Assembly (NCBI RefSeq): GCF_934746965.1
Contig: NZ_CAKVFS010000007.1
Span: forward strand, 1 to 64,000
Direction: 5' to 3'
Length of the DNA: 64,000 nt
Source: an uncultured Methanobrevibacter sp.
GTDB taxonomy: Archaea; Methanobacteriota; Methanobacteria; Methanobacteriales; Methanobacteriaceae
In this document: piece after piece, positions 1 to 8,893 of the stretch
Position numbering within the stretch: the first letter of the stretch is position 1
Layout: every line of letters begins with the position of its first letter
Notes under the pieces: generated by a model
Told to the model about the DNA's origin: nothing
What the model saw: the letters and a program-made list of their open reading frames with translations, nothing else
Database searches by the model: none
Translations under genes and position numbers: made by a program

Positions 1-120
1 ATTTTTAGACTATCAAATGCAAAATTGGACTGAAAAACACATTAAAATCAAATAAGCCTATAAAATTTTACAGACTCGAAATTATAAAAAATATCAATTT
101 ATCTGTTATATTTATAACTT

Positions 121-1185
121 TGCTTTAATTCATACTTAAAAAAGATTTACTAAGACATATCCATAATTGCTAATAATAATTTAAAGTTTAAATTAGGTAA
201 AGTTCCTATGCTTTTGGATTTCTATGAAAATGGGGAAATGGATCCACTTTTAATTTTAAATCATAACACTATAGATTGTTATTATTCATTTTTAAAGAAA
301 GTGGATGCTGATTATGAAGAGTATTTGTCAGAAGATGAGATTGCTAGCTTAAAATTTTTATCTAAAAATTTAGCTAATGGAAAAAGACCTCACGAGTTAT
401 TAATTTTAAAATATTTAATTTTTAATAATTATTTTTCACTTGAAATTATTGAAAAACTATTAAACGAGGAGTATAATATTCAAAATGATGTAAAATCAAT
501 TAAAAGTGCAATTAATATTTTAAATCTTGAATTTAGTAAAAAGGATAAAAAAGATTTTCCAAATTTATCTTTCATGGATGATTTCAAAATTTCAATAGAT
601 TTTAAAGAGTATTTGTCACATGAAACTTATAGAAAACATATTTTAGATTTAATTGATTATGGGTTACTTAAATACAAAACAGAATATAATTCGCAAGTTG
701 AAGGTGAAAATTTAACATTATATGGTAAATATTCTAGGAAAGATGTTTGTAGATTACTAAATTGGCAAAATGATGATAGTTCTACAATGTATGGTTATAG
801 AATAAAACATGATACTTGTCCAATTTTTGTAACTTATGATAAAAAAGATGATATTTCAGATAGTACTAAGTATCAGGATGAGTTTATAAGTAAAGATGTC
901 TTCAGCTGGATGACTAGAAGTAGGATTAAATTAGATAGTAAAGAAGTTGTTGCTATTAAAAATTATCAAGAAACTAATTTAAAGATACATTTATTCATTA
1001 AGAAAAATGATGATGAAGGTAAAGATTTCTATTATATGGGTCAAGTTGAGCCATTGGACTTTCTTCAAACAACTATTAAAAACAATGAAGAAGATTTACC
1101 AATTGTTAATATTAAATATAAACTTCATAATTCAGTTAAAGATGAGTTGTATGATTATTTTGAAGATAATGTTATGGTGGTTTAA
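121..1185 (+). pseudogene. C-terminal remnant of a DUF3427-type helicase
   Basis: An open frame of 325 codons runs from an ATG at 208. Its last 150 residues match the DUF3427 domain as I remember it: a YSRKDV segment, then a CPIFVTYDK segment and a DVFSWM segment. This domain normally sits at the end of long proteins with a phospholipase-D-like nuclease and a DEAD/DEAH helicase. Neither is present. The same frame continues upstream of the ATG with family-like residues (SIIANN at 157-180), then meets a TAA at 151-153 and another at 115-117. I read this as a 5'-truncated, decaying gene rather than a short intact one. The tail overlaps the next ATG by 1 nt. Expression of the fragment cannot be excluded. 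Confidence 0.7.
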
Positions 1186-1535
1186 TGGACAAGAAAATTA
1201 AGATAATAATTGTAGTTATAGTCTCTGCACTTTTATTGTCAATTGCTTATATGTTTTTATCAATGGATATGCAAGAAAATAAGAATCCTCCAGCAATTAA
1301 CATAACAAATAATGCAACAAATAATTCAACAGATGATGTATCGAACAATGTTGAGACTATAAATCAAGACTACTATGCAGTTGATTATAATGATGAACCT
1401 ATGGATGCAGATACTGAATGGTATCTAGATGAAAGGCCACATAAGCGTATGCATAGTATGGATGAAGTTCCGAGTGGTGAGCGGGAAGTTCATTATACTG
1501 AAGATGGTAGTGGATGGTATGAATATTATGATTAG
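1185..1535 (+). CDS. Small membrane-anchored surface protein
   Basis: Unknown function, 116 residues. Residues 5-25 form one hydrophobic segment after a short lysine-rich start, so the protein is probably anchored with its C-terminus outside. A linker of Asn, Thr and Ser follows, with N-glycosylation sequons at N39, N43, N46 and N47, and then an acidic, tyrosine-rich tail. The ATG shares one base with the stop of the preceding gene remnant (TAATG). The same architecture recurs in the protein at 18398-18775, although the sequences are not clearly alike. It ends in a hairpin shared with the convergent tautomerase gene. Confidence 0.7.
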   Translation: MDKKIKIIIVVIVSALLLSIAYMFLSMDMQENKNPPAINITNNATNNSTDDVSNNVETINQDYYAVDYNDEPMDADTEWYLDERPHKRMHSMDEVPSGEREVHYTEDGSGWYEYYD

Positions 1536-1562
1536 TGATAAAGAGTTTTATTCTTTATCACT
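1534..1562. terminator. Shared bidirectional terminator hairpin
   Basis: An 11-bp perfect inverted repeat (AGTGATAAAGA at 1534-1544 with its complement at 1552-1562) and a 7-nt loop lies between two convergent genes and contains both stop codons. It could end transcription from either side. This is inferred from structure only. Confidence 0.6.
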
Positions 1563-1736
1563 TAATAGCTCTCCAGCTACTCCAATACTTTCTTTTGGAT
1601 AACTTTGTACAAGTACTGTTATTGCATCTATTGGCAATCCATAGCTTTTGGCTACTATTTCACTTACTTTTTTTACCATTTCTCTTTTAGCTTCAACATT
1701 AATTCCGTCATTTCCAGCTATTGTTATTACAGGCAT
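1548..1736 (-). CDS. 4-oxalocrotonate tautomerase family protein
   Basis: A 62-residue protein beginning Met-Pro-Val-Ile. After removal of Met, Pro1 would be the catalytic base of the tautomerase superfamily. The length and the family pattern (a helix with KREMVKKVSEIVAK, then a strand and PKESIGVAG) match 4-OT proteins, which act as small homohexamers that tautomerise enol or keto acids. The true substrate in this methanogen is unknown. A strong ribosome binding site (GGAGGAAAAA) precedes the ATG. The gene stands alone, divergent from the dUTPase gene. Confidence 0.88.
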   Translation of the reverse strand: MPVITIAGNDGINVEAKREMVKKVSEIVAKSYGLPIDAITVLVQSYPKESIGVAGELLSDKE

Positions 1737-1801
1737 ATTTTTTCCTCCGTATTTTAAGGTTTATTAACTATGTATAATAAATTATCTATTTAGTGATTAT
1801 T

Positions 1802-2257
1802 ATGCTTGGTGAAAAGGAACTTGTTAAATTGTTTCCAGATTTTAAAGATTTAGTTCAGCCATCTGGAATTGACTTGGCTTTAGATAAAGTATATGTTCAG
1901 GAAAGTGAAGGTTCTTTAATTGATAATGAAAAAAATCTTCCTGAAATTAAAGAACTTGAAGGACCAGTTTACACTTTAAAACCTCACAGTGCTTATCTTG
2001 CTTCAATTGATAGAAAAATTAAGATTCCTAAAGGTTATTCTATGTTGTATTTACCAAGATCAACTCTTTTAAGATCTTTTGTATCTGTTCAGACAGCTGT
2101 TGGTGATCCTGGATTTTTTGGAACTTTGATGTTTATGATTTATAATCATGGGGATTTTGAATATAAAATTAAGAAAGGGGACAGGATAGCTCAGGGAGTT
2201 GTATTTGAAGTTGAAGGTTCTGGAGAATATAATGGTTCATATCAGGAAGAGGAATAA
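1802..2257 (+). CDS. dut: dUTPase, archaeal dCTP-deaminase-like type
   Basis: Hydrolyses dUTP to dUMP and diphosphate, keeping uracil out of DNA and supplying dUMP. The 151 residues show the family motifs: QPSGIDL near the N-terminus, PRSTLLRSFV in the middle, then GDPGFFGTL and GDRIAQGVVFE. This fits the archaeal dUTPase subfamily of the dCTP deaminase family; a bifunctional deaminase cannot be excluded. An in-frame GTG exists at 1793, but the GTGAT there reads better as the ribosome binding site for the ATG at 1802. The thiamine-diphosphate enzyme gene starts 4 nt after the stop, so the two are probably cotranscribed. Confidence 0.85.
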   Translation: MLGEKELVKLFPDFKDLVQPSGIDLALDKVYVQESEGSLIDNEKNLPEIKELEGPVYTLKPHSAYLASIDRKIKIPKGYSMLYLPRSTLLRSFVSVQTAVGDPGFFGTLMFMIYNHGDFEYKIKKGDRIAQGVVFEVEGSGEYNGSYQEEE

Positions 2258-2260
2258 ATA

Positions 2261-3799
2261 ATGAATGTTGCTAGTTATTTAGTTAAAATCCTTGAAGAGG
2301 AAGGTTTGGAAAACATTTTTGGACTTCCTGGAGAACAAATTTTACCTTTTTATAGAGCTCTAAAAAATTCTAAAATAAACCATATTTTAGTAAGGCATGA
2401 ACAAGCAGCAATGCATGCAGCAGATGCATATTACAAATCATCCCATAAATTAAGTGCATGTGTAGCTACTGCAGCACCAGGGGCTTTGAATTTTACAATG
2501 GCATTGGCTGGAGCATATAAAGATAGTGTGCCTGTATTAGTTTTAACAGGAGATAATTCTACTGATATAAGGAATAAAGATGTTTTTCAATCAGTTCCAA
2601 CATCTGAAATCTTTAAAAATATAACTGATAAAACATTTAATCCATTAAATGGAACTGAAGCAGTATATGCACTAAGAGTAGCTATTTATAAGATTAAACA
2701 TGACCCAAAAGGACCAGTTCACATAAATCTTTCAAATGATGTACTGTTAAGTGAAGAATTCCAAGACTTTGATGTATGTTATTTATGTGAAAATGACTTA
2801 TCAAATGTTTCAAAGGCTCAAGAACTAATAAATGCAGCTGAAAAACCATTATTTGTATTGGGTTCTGGAGCTATATCACAAAAAGACGCTTTAGAATTAA
2901 TAGTCACTACTAATAATATTCCAGTAACTACTACATTTAATTCAAAAGGAATTATCTCCGAAGATAATCCGTTGAATCTGGGATTGGTAGGTTCAAGAGG
3001 TACACCTAGAGCAAATTATGCACTAAAAAACTCTGACTGTATTATTGCATTAGGAGCAAAAGCTTGTGAGAGAACATTCACAGATTTTGAAGAAATAAAA
3101 GACAAATTAATTCATGTAAATATTAATAATAAAGATTTAAAAGGAAATTATCCAATTCAAGGAACAGTTGAAGACTTCTTATTTGAAGTTGACTTTAAAA
3201 AAGTAGACTGGTTAAATGAAATATTAAAAATAGATAACACTATATTTATTGATGGTTTAGATGATACAACACTTCCATTACGACCACAAGTAGCTATTAA
3301 TGAAATATTAAATCAATATGAGGATAATATAATAATTGGTGATGCAGGAAGTCATATTACTTGGGTAACACTTCTTAAAAAATCATTTAACTTTGGAGAA
3401 CTACTGTTTCCAGCAGGACTTGGACCAATGGGTTATGGGATTCCAGGAGCTATTGGAGCAGCTATCGCAAACCCTGATAAAAAAATTATAGTGATTAATG
3501 GGGATGGAGATTTCCAAATGAATATTCAGGAATTAGCTACAATAAAGCAATATAACTTGAATATTTCAATTTTTATTATAAATAATTCACAATATGGTAT
3601 TATAAGGCAACATGAAGTTAATAAATATAATATGGAACCTTATCAAATAGATTTAAAGAATCCTGATTTTGTAAAAATAGCTGATGCTTATGGATTAAAA
3701 GCAAAAAAAGTAGAAACACTAAATGATTTAAAAAATATAAATGATTATGATGTTGTTGAAGTTATAGTTAGGGCTGAAGATATTCCATTACCTAAATAA
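2261..3799 (+). CDS. Acetolactate synthase-like ThDP enzyme
   Basis: A full-length thiamine-diphosphate enzyme of 512 residues. The N-terminal pyrimidine-binding domain has the catalytic Glu in RHEQAAMHAADAYY (about residue 47). The C-terminal domain has the GDGDFQMNIQEL...NN motif (about residues 412-440) that binds ThDP and Mg. Such enzymes decarboxylate 2-keto acids; the closest broad group is acetolactate synthase large subunit. No small regulatory subunit gene is adjacent, so classical IlvB is doubtful and a stand-alone 2-keto-acid decarboxylase or lyase is possible. It lies 3 nt after dut. Its 3' end overlaps the convergent gene at 3792 by 8 nt. Confidence 0.75.
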   Translation: MNVASYLVKILEEEGLENIFGLPGEQILPFYRALKNSKINHILVRHEQAAMHAADAYYKSSHKLSACVATAAPGALNFTMALAGAYKDSVPVLVLTGDNSTDIRNKDVFQSVPTSEIFKNITDKTFNPLNGTEAVYALRVAIYKIKHDPKGPVHINLSNDVLLSEEFQDFDVCYLCENDLSNVSKAQELINAAEKPLFVLGSGAISQKDALELIVTTNNIPVTTTFNSKGIISEDNPLNLGLVGSRGTPRANYALKNSDCIIALGAKACERTFTDFEEIKDKLIHVNINNKDLKGNYPIQGTVEDFLFEVDFKKVDWLNEILKIDNTIFIDGLDDTTLPLRPQVAINEILNQYEDNIIIGDAGSHITWVTLLKKSFNFGELLFPAGLGPMGYGIPGAIGAAIANPDKKIIVINGDGDFQMNIQELATIKQYNLNISIFIINNSQYGIIRQHEVNKYNMEPYQIDLKNPDFVKIADAYGLKAKKVETLNDLKNINDYDVVEVIVRAEDIPLPK

Positions 3800-4082
3800 G
3801 ACATTCTTCAACAAATTTTTTAACAATATCTTCATAACCATGACAATTTCCATTAAAAGAGTAATAATAATATTTATCATCTTGATTATGGATAAACCCA
3901 ACAGGTATTAATTCATAACTAGCTATAGTGCCTTTCGTAATGACTACTTTTGATTTATAAATAAAATAAAAGTCATCATCATATACAGATACTTTTTTAA
4001 AGGTTAATTTTTCATCTTTTTCAAAATATTTATCAAAAAACTCTTTATGGTGTTGAATAAATCTTGAAAAGTCATTGTTCAT
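3792..4082 (-). CDS. Hypothetical protein
   Basis: I do not recognise this 96-residue protein. It is rich in Phe, Tyr, Lys and Asp, has no membrane segment or cysteine motif, and is probably a small soluble alpha/beta protein. ATG at 4082 is preferred over the one at 4088 because AGAGGT then sits 8 nt upstream. Its start overlaps the end of the DUF2953 gene by 11 nt, so it is probably the last gene of a GerW-DUF2953 operon. Confidence 0.6.
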   Translation of the reverse strand: MNNDFSRFIQHHKEFFDKYFEKDEKLTFKKVSVYDDDFYFIYKSKVVITKGTIASYELIPVGFIHNQDDKYYYYSFNGNCHGYEDIVKKFVEECLI

Positions 4083-4653
4083 TGTCATTACCTCTAAATG
4101 ATTTGATTAAGGTTCTAATTTCTTTTTTAGAAATTAAACTAATAACTGGAAAAATTAATTTTAAAAGATTAATATCAATATCTCCACTACCTTTAAAATC
4201 AATTATGGGATCGCCAAAAATAGGTTCAGCACTTAATTTAGAAATAGGATATAATGTTTTAATAAAACCAATAATTGTCCAAATATAACCAATATATTGT
4301 GCAGTATCTGCATAACTAGCTAGTCCAAATTTAAGATGAGATTCTAGTTTGTTAACTTTAATAGATTTAGTACTTTTCTTTAAGAAAATCCAAATATGAG
4401 GTAATGCATTTTTAAGAGGTTTTATTAAGTTTCCATAATTTTTTTGGTCTTTTTTGTCATCTTCTTCTTCGGATTCTTTTTCTTTTGAAGAAATGTATAT
4501 AGTTATTTTTTTAAAAATTTTTATTTTAATAATTGTTGAAATATTGCTTCCAGTTTTTTCAAAGCTAAGTGATATTCTAAGACCCATATATAAAAAAATA
4601 ATAATTAGAAGGATTAAAGCAAAAATCATTCCTAGGATGTATATGGTGTTCAA
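4072..4653 (-). CDS. DUF2953 membrane protein (YtfI-like)
   Basis: A 193-residue protein. Residues 5-25 form a transmembrane helix, a lysine- and glutamate-rich loop lies near residues 55-70, and a soluble remainder shows the KLESHLKFGLASYADTAQ pattern of DUF2953. In Bacillus the equivalent gene (ytfI) lies beside ytfJ/gerW, as here. The molecular role is unknown; a membrane partner of the GerW-like protein is a reasonable guess. The start is TTG with AAGGGA upstream, 18 nt after the GerW-like gene. Confidence 0.7.
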   Translation of the reverse strand: MNTIYILGMIFALILLIIIFLYMGLRISLSFEKTGSNISTIIKIKIFKKITIYISSKEKESEEEDDKKDQKNYGNLIKPLKNALPHIWIFLKKSTKSIKVNKLESHLKFGLASYADTAQYIGYIWTIIGFIKTLYPISKLSAEPIFGDPIIDFKGSGDIDINLLKLIFPVISLISKKEIRTLIKSFRGNDNEQ

Positions 4654-4671
4654 AATATCCCTTTTTTAAAG

Positions 4672-5082
4672 TTATTCTTCATTTTCAGTTGTTGTGAACT
4701 CTGGCTCAATGTATTCAGATTCATCGTAATCTTCTGAGCTTTGTGAGAAGTAGTTTTTAACTAAATCAGACACGATTAATCCTAAATCAGATAATGCTTT
4801 ATTAGTTTCAGTTCCTTTAGTTAAGTTAACAACTTTAACTCCTTCTCCACTTTTAGCATTTTTAGGTATGATTACCATGGAAACAGGTTCAACACCAGCT
4901 CCAGCACCTACTGTATCATTTCCATCATTACCTAGAATATTTTCGCAAGCTCCAAAACCAACACCCATTCTCATTACTGGAATTAAAATTTGATCTCCAG
5001 CATCAATAGGTTTTCCAACAACATTTTCAATGCTAATGAGTTTACGTAATTCTTCTACACTTGTTTTAATATTTTCAGCCAT
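4672..5082 (-). CDS. GerW/YtfJ family protein
   Basis: 136 residues with the family pattern: an N-terminal helix (TSVEELRKLISIENVVGKPI), a conserved core (GDQILIPVMRMGVGFG), a Gly-rich turn with GAGAGVEPVSMVIIP, and a variable acidic tail. In Bacillus, GerW is needed for spore germination with some germinants. Methanogens make no spores, so its role here must be different and is unknown. ATG at 5082 is chosen because the N-terminus then aligns with the family; an upstream ATG at 5094 would add four residues. Confidence 0.8.
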   Translation of the reverse strand: MAENIKTSVEELRKLISIENVVGKPIDAGDQILIPVMRMGVGFGACENILGNDGNDTVGAGAGVEPVSMVIIPKNAKSGEGVKVVNLTKGTETNKALSDLGLIVSDLVKNYFSQSSEDYDESEYIEPEFTTTENEE

Positions 5083-5213
5083 ATTTTGACACATCCTTTT
5101 TTATAGTTAATTATATTATTAGGTGTTTTAATCTTAAATATTTTATTTATTTTAAAAAAATTTGAACTTAATAACTTATGATGTTATTAAGCCAATTTAA
5201 AGATTTATTTTTT

Positions 5214-6065
5214 TTATTTTTTGTTGTTGGTGTTTTTTAGCAGTCCTATTTGTTTTAGTGTTTCTTCGAGGGGTATTCCTTGTTTTGTTTTTTGTTTATT
5301 TCGTTTATTATTTCTTTTTCTTTTCTTCCTATTTTTTGTCCTTCTATTTTTCCTATTTCTTGTGCTTGTGTCCATGCTTGGTCGTATAGTGTGTTTCTCA
5401 TTTTTATTTCCTCCATTATCCTTGGTTGATTATCTTCATCGATTACTTTGGAACATACTGCTTGTTGGATGTATTTGATTTTATTAATTTCTGAAGGTGT
5501 TAATGTTGTTATTTTATTAGTTAATTGAGCAGTTTTCAAAGTCATCTCTTCAACTGTTTCACTGTAACTTGTAAATGGCATTAATTTCAAGGATAATATT
5601 TCTGTTTTAGTTAGTTCTTTGTTATTTTCTATTTTTTTACTTATACTATTTATTTTTTCATTTCCGTTCATGCTTTTTAAGGATATAACGGTGATTTTAA
5701 AGACATTATTTTTACTGTATTTGTAAATTATTTTGTCTTTTGCTATTGGTTGGACGCAAATTATGTATGTTTCAACATAACAACCAGTTATTTCATGTAG
5801 TAGTGCAGCATAAGCAAAAATTCTTTTTAAATCTTCTTTTGTAGGAATTTTAGCCTGGAATTCTAGATGGATGTAAATTTTATCTTTTGTTTTTCCTACA
5901 TAATCTAATGATATCTTTTATTTTTTAATTCACTAAATTCTGTTTTTACAGATTCTATAACTTGGTAGGCAATGTTTACAAATTCTAAAAGTTCGTTTAT
6001 AGGATTATTTGCTATGTCTTTAAAGGTCATATCTAAAATATGGTATGTTGTATTTATAACCTCCT
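5214..6065 (-). pseudogene. Frameshifted Rpn/PD-(D/E)XK nuclease-family gene
   Basis: The minus strand encodes a recognisable nuclease of the Rpn (recombination-promoting nuclease/transposase-like) type in three frame segments. The first contains TFKDIANNPINELLEF, the second has the catalytic-type pattern D...(I)YIHLEFQ followed by FAYAALLHEITG, and the last ends with PLEETLKQIGLL. Frame changes fall at A-runs at 5916-5919 and 5288-5293; one extra A at each would restore continuity. A strong AGGAGG sits at 6060-6065, but no ATG is well placed behind it (the first in-frame ATG is at 6030). The open frame 5255-5671 is only the middle part. Confidence 0.7.
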
Positions 6066-6192
6066 TTTTTTTTATTGGGTACTCAGTATCATATTTTTTT
6101 CATGATTTATAAAATAGTTAGTTTTCAATAAAAACAATTTTACATTCTTGAATCAATAAAATAATGATTTTAAATAAGTTTATACTCTTGGG

Positions 6193-6259
6193 TTTTTATC
6201 GAGTATAAAAGAAATTTTTACTATTTTTTAAAATTTATCGAGTATAGTCGATAAAATTT
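6193..6259 (+). repeat. 67-bp direct repeat, left copy
   Basis: Identical to 7522-7588 except for one base (G at 6247, T at 7576). It contains TTTATCGAGTATA twice, 40 bp apart, and an 8-bp inverted repeat TTTATCGA/TCGATAAA around GTATAG. TTTATATA at 6257-6264, a likely TATA box for the ATPase gene, overlaps its right end. TATACTC at 6181-6187 forms a further inverted pair with GAGTATA at 6201-6207. Confidence 0.9.
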
Positions 6260-6299
6260 ATATATTTTGAATATATAACTTAAAAATAGGTGTTTTCAG

Positions 6300-7514
6300 A
6301 TGATAAAACGGGAATTATATTTGGAAAAAATCAGGAGATTAATTAACACAGAACCGATTAAAATCATTACTGGAGTTAGAAGAAGCGGTAAAACCTATTT
6401 ATTGCATAGTATAAAAGAAGAACTTGTTGAGCAGGGTATTTCTAAAGAAAACATATTTTTAATATCATTCGAATCTCAAAAATACAATAAAATCCAAAAT
6501 TTTGGAGAATTGGATGAATGTGTTAATAATTTAATAAAAAACACTTTTGGTAAAATATATTTATTATTTGATGAAATCCAAAATATTGATGGTTGGGAGA
6601 AAAGTATCAATTCATATAGGGTAGATTTTGATTGTGATATTTATATAACTGGTTCTAATTCTGAATTACTCTCTGGAGAATTGGCTACATTAATTGCAGG
6701 AAGATATTTTCATATAGATGTTTATCCATTTTCATTTAAAGAGTTTTTACAATATAAAAAAGAAATAAACAATATGGATACTAAAAGTAAAGAATTGCAA
6801 TTGTTTAATGAATATGTAAAATATGGGGGAATGCCTTCTTTACAGCAGGTGCATGATATTGATAAATTTTCATATCTGGGAGATATTTATAGTACTATAC
6901 TTTTAAAAGACATTATTTCCAGACATAATTTAAGAAATGTGGAAATTTTAAACAGGATTCTAACATTCATAATCTCAAATGTCGGCCAACCAGTTTCAGC
7001 TAATGGAATATCCAAATATTTAAAGCATGAAAATTTAAGAGTATCTGCAGATACAGTTTTAAATTACTTGTCTTTTTCTCAAAATGCATGCTTTATTCAT
7101 GAAGCTAAAAAAGAGAATTTAAAAGGTAAAAAAATATTAAAAACCAATGGAAAATATTATTTAGTGGATCATGGATTTAATCAAGCTATCATTGGTAAAG
7201 ACATGGAAAATACTGGTCAGATACTGGAAAATATAGTTTATATTGAATTACTTAGAAGAGGTTATGATGTAAAAGTTGGAGATATAAATGGTAAGGAAGT
7301 GGATTTTGTTTGTACTAAAGCAGATAGGAAGGTTTATGTTCAGGTTACTTATTTATTGTCAGGTAATGAAACAATTAAACGTGAATTTGGTTCGTTAAGT
7401 GCAATTGGGGATGATTATGAAAAATATGTTTTAAGTATGGATAATTTAGATTTTTCAAATAAAGGTATAAAACATATGAATATAATTGAATTTTTAAAAA
7501 ATGAGATTATTTAA
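6300..7514 (+). CDS. DUF4143 AAA+ ATPase
   Basis: 404 residues. The N-terminal ATPase domain has a Walker A (GVRRSGKT, residues 25-32), a Walker B (YLLFDE, 87-92) and a sensor-like TGSN. The C-terminal DUF4143 region contains LENIVYIELLRRG and GKEVDFV...VYVQVTY, a pattern that resembles a PD-(D/E)XK fold. Proteins of this family are common, often stand-alone, in anaerobic archaea and bacteria; their function is not established. The ATG follows ATAGGTG. The gene is the only one between two 67-bp direct repeats, which suggests a cassette or a gene with repeat-borne control sites. Confidence 0.85.
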   Translation: MIKRELYLEKIRRLINTEPIKIITGVRRSGKTYLLHSIKEELVEQGISKENIFLISFESQKYNKIQNFGELDECVNNLIKNTFGKIYLLFDEIQNIDGWEKSINSYRVDFDCDIYITGSNSELLSGELATLIAGRYFHIDVYPFSFKEFLQYKKEINNMDTKSKELQLFNEYVKYGGMPSLQQVHDIDKFSYLGDIYSTILLKDIISRHNLRNVEILNRILTFIISNVGQPVSANGISKYLKHENLRVSADTVLNYLSFSQNACFIHEAKKENLKGKKILKTNGKYYLVDHGFNQAIIGKDMENTGQILENIVYIELLRRGYDVKVGDINGKEVDFVCTKADRKVYVQVTYLLSGNETIKREFGSLSAIGDDYEKYVLSMDNLDFSNKGIKHMNIIEFLKNEII

Positions 7515-7521
7515 TGATTAA

Positions 7522-7588
7522 TTTTTATCGAGTATAAAAGAAATTTTTACTATTTTTTAAAATTTATCGAGTATATTCGATAAAATTT
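7522..7588 (+). repeat. 67-bp direct repeat, right copy
   Basis: Starts 7 nt after the stop of the DUF4143 ATPase gene and matches 6193-6259 with one substitution. As it has no gene of its own downstream on the plus strand, a purely promoter role does not explain this copy. Confidence 0.9.
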
Positions 7589-7619
7589 TAATAGCTGTTG
7601 AAAAATATAACATATATTT

Positions 7620-7655
7620 AAAAAAAGAAAAAAGTAGAATCATAAGTATGATTCT
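7620..7655 (-). terminator. Hairpin and T-run after the aminotransferase gene
   Basis: On the minus strand an 8-bp perfect stem (AGAATCAT with its complement, 4-nt loop, 7636-7655) is followed by two T-runs down to 7620. The stem overlaps the stop codon. It resembles an intrinsic terminator. Confidence 0.6.
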
Positions 7656-8782
7656 GTAATGGATGCTACTCCAGCACCCGCATCTTCGATTGCACCAAGA
7701 CCTTTTAAAGTCATTCCAATAGCTGCAAAGGTTTGTACTAATTCTTTGTAGGAAATATTTCCCATATGTCCTATTCTGAATATGTTTCCTTTTAAGTGAT
7801 CTTGTCCACCAGCTAATTCTACTCCGTATTTGTCACGAGTAGTTCCTCTGAAGTCTGCATCAGTTATACCTTCTGGCATTTTAACTGCAGTTACAGTAGC
7901 TGAGGATACTTTTTCATCTGCAAATAATTCTAAACCTAATGCTTTTACAGCATCTACACTAGCTTTAGCAGCTTTATGATGGCGTGCAACTCTGTTTTCT
8001 AATCCTTCTTCCATAACCATTTTTAATGCTTCGTTCATTGCATAAGTTAATGATACAGAAGGGGTGTATGGAGTTTGTGGTGGGTTTTTATCTCCACTTT
8101 TTTTAGTAGCTTGCATATCTAAGTAGAATGTATGTGAATCTACTTTGTCTGCAGCAGCCCATGCATCGTCACTTAATGTAATAGCAGCCATTCCTGGTGG
8201 TGCTGCAATACATTTTTGGGATCCTGTGATACATACATCAATTCCGAATTTATCTACATCTACATAGTCTCCTCCAAGAGAAGATACGGTATCTACGATG
8301 TATAATGCATCATAATCTTTCATTACTTTACCGATTGCTTCAATAGGTGCTGCTACACCAGTTGAAGTTTCGTTATGAACAACAGACACAGCTTTGATGT
8401 CTTCATCAGCATCAAGTGCAGCTTTAATAGCTTCTGGAGTTACTGCAGTTCCCCATTCTACTGCTAATTCTTCGGTGGTAATTCCATGAGCATTTGCTAT
8501 TTTCATGAAACGTTCTCCAAATTTTCCACCTACTACATTTAAAATTTTTTCTCCGGAATTTACCACATTACTTATAGCTGCTTCCATTGCTGCAGTTCCA
8601 GATCCAGTTAATAAATAGGATTGGTTAGAGGTTTGGAAAACATCAGACATTAATTCACTAGTTTCTGTTAAGATTTCTCCATATTTAGCTCCTCTATGAT
8701 TTACAACAGCTTGAGACATTGCATTAAGTACTCTTGGGTGTACTGTTGTTGGACCTGGAAGCATTAATAAAATTTCATCCAT
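7640..8782 (-). CDS. Class V aminotransferase (aspartate/alanine-glyoxylate type)
   Basis: A PLP enzyme of 380 residues. LPGPTTVHPRVL is the family N-terminus, GSGTAAMEAAI binds the cofactor phosphate, D164 in YIVDTVSS contacts the ring, and the Schiff-base lysine is K190 in TGSQK. Archaeal members of this group have been described as broad-specificity enzymes that can work on aspartate and also serve serine (phosphoserine) synthesis, so the exact substrate is left open. GGAGGAAA precedes the ATG. The gene is monocistronic, with a hairpin terminator at its end. Confidence 0.82.
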   Translation of the reverse strand: MDEILLMLPGPTTVHPRVLNAMSQAVVNHRGAKYGEILTETSELMSDVFQTSNQSYLLTGSGTAAMEAAISNVVNSGEKILNVVGGKFGERFMKIANAHGITTEELAVEWGTAVTPEAIKAALDADEDIKAVSVVHNETSTGVAAPIEAIGKVMKDYDALYIVDTVSSLGGDYVDVDKFGIDVCITGSQKCIAAPPGMAAITLSDDAWAAADKVDSHTFYLDMQATKKSGDKNPPQTPYTPSVSLTYAMNEALKMVMEEGLENRVARHHKAAKASVDAVKALGLELFADEKVSSATVTAVKMPEGITDADFRGTTRDKYGVELAGGQDHLKGNIFRIGHMGNISYKELVQTFAAIGMTLKGLGAIEDAGAGVASITESYL

Positions 8783-8893
8783 TTAAAATTTCCTCCATAT
8801 CTAAAAAAATTTTTATGATTTAGCTTATGATAAAGCTATGTAAATTTCTTATTTTTATAGTTTTTAAATATTGTGTAGTACATATAGTATAAT

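Noticed and set aside
5221..5478. Plus-strand ORF of 85 codons
   Set aside because: Phe-, Leu- and Ser-rich shadow of the broken nuclease gene on the other strand.
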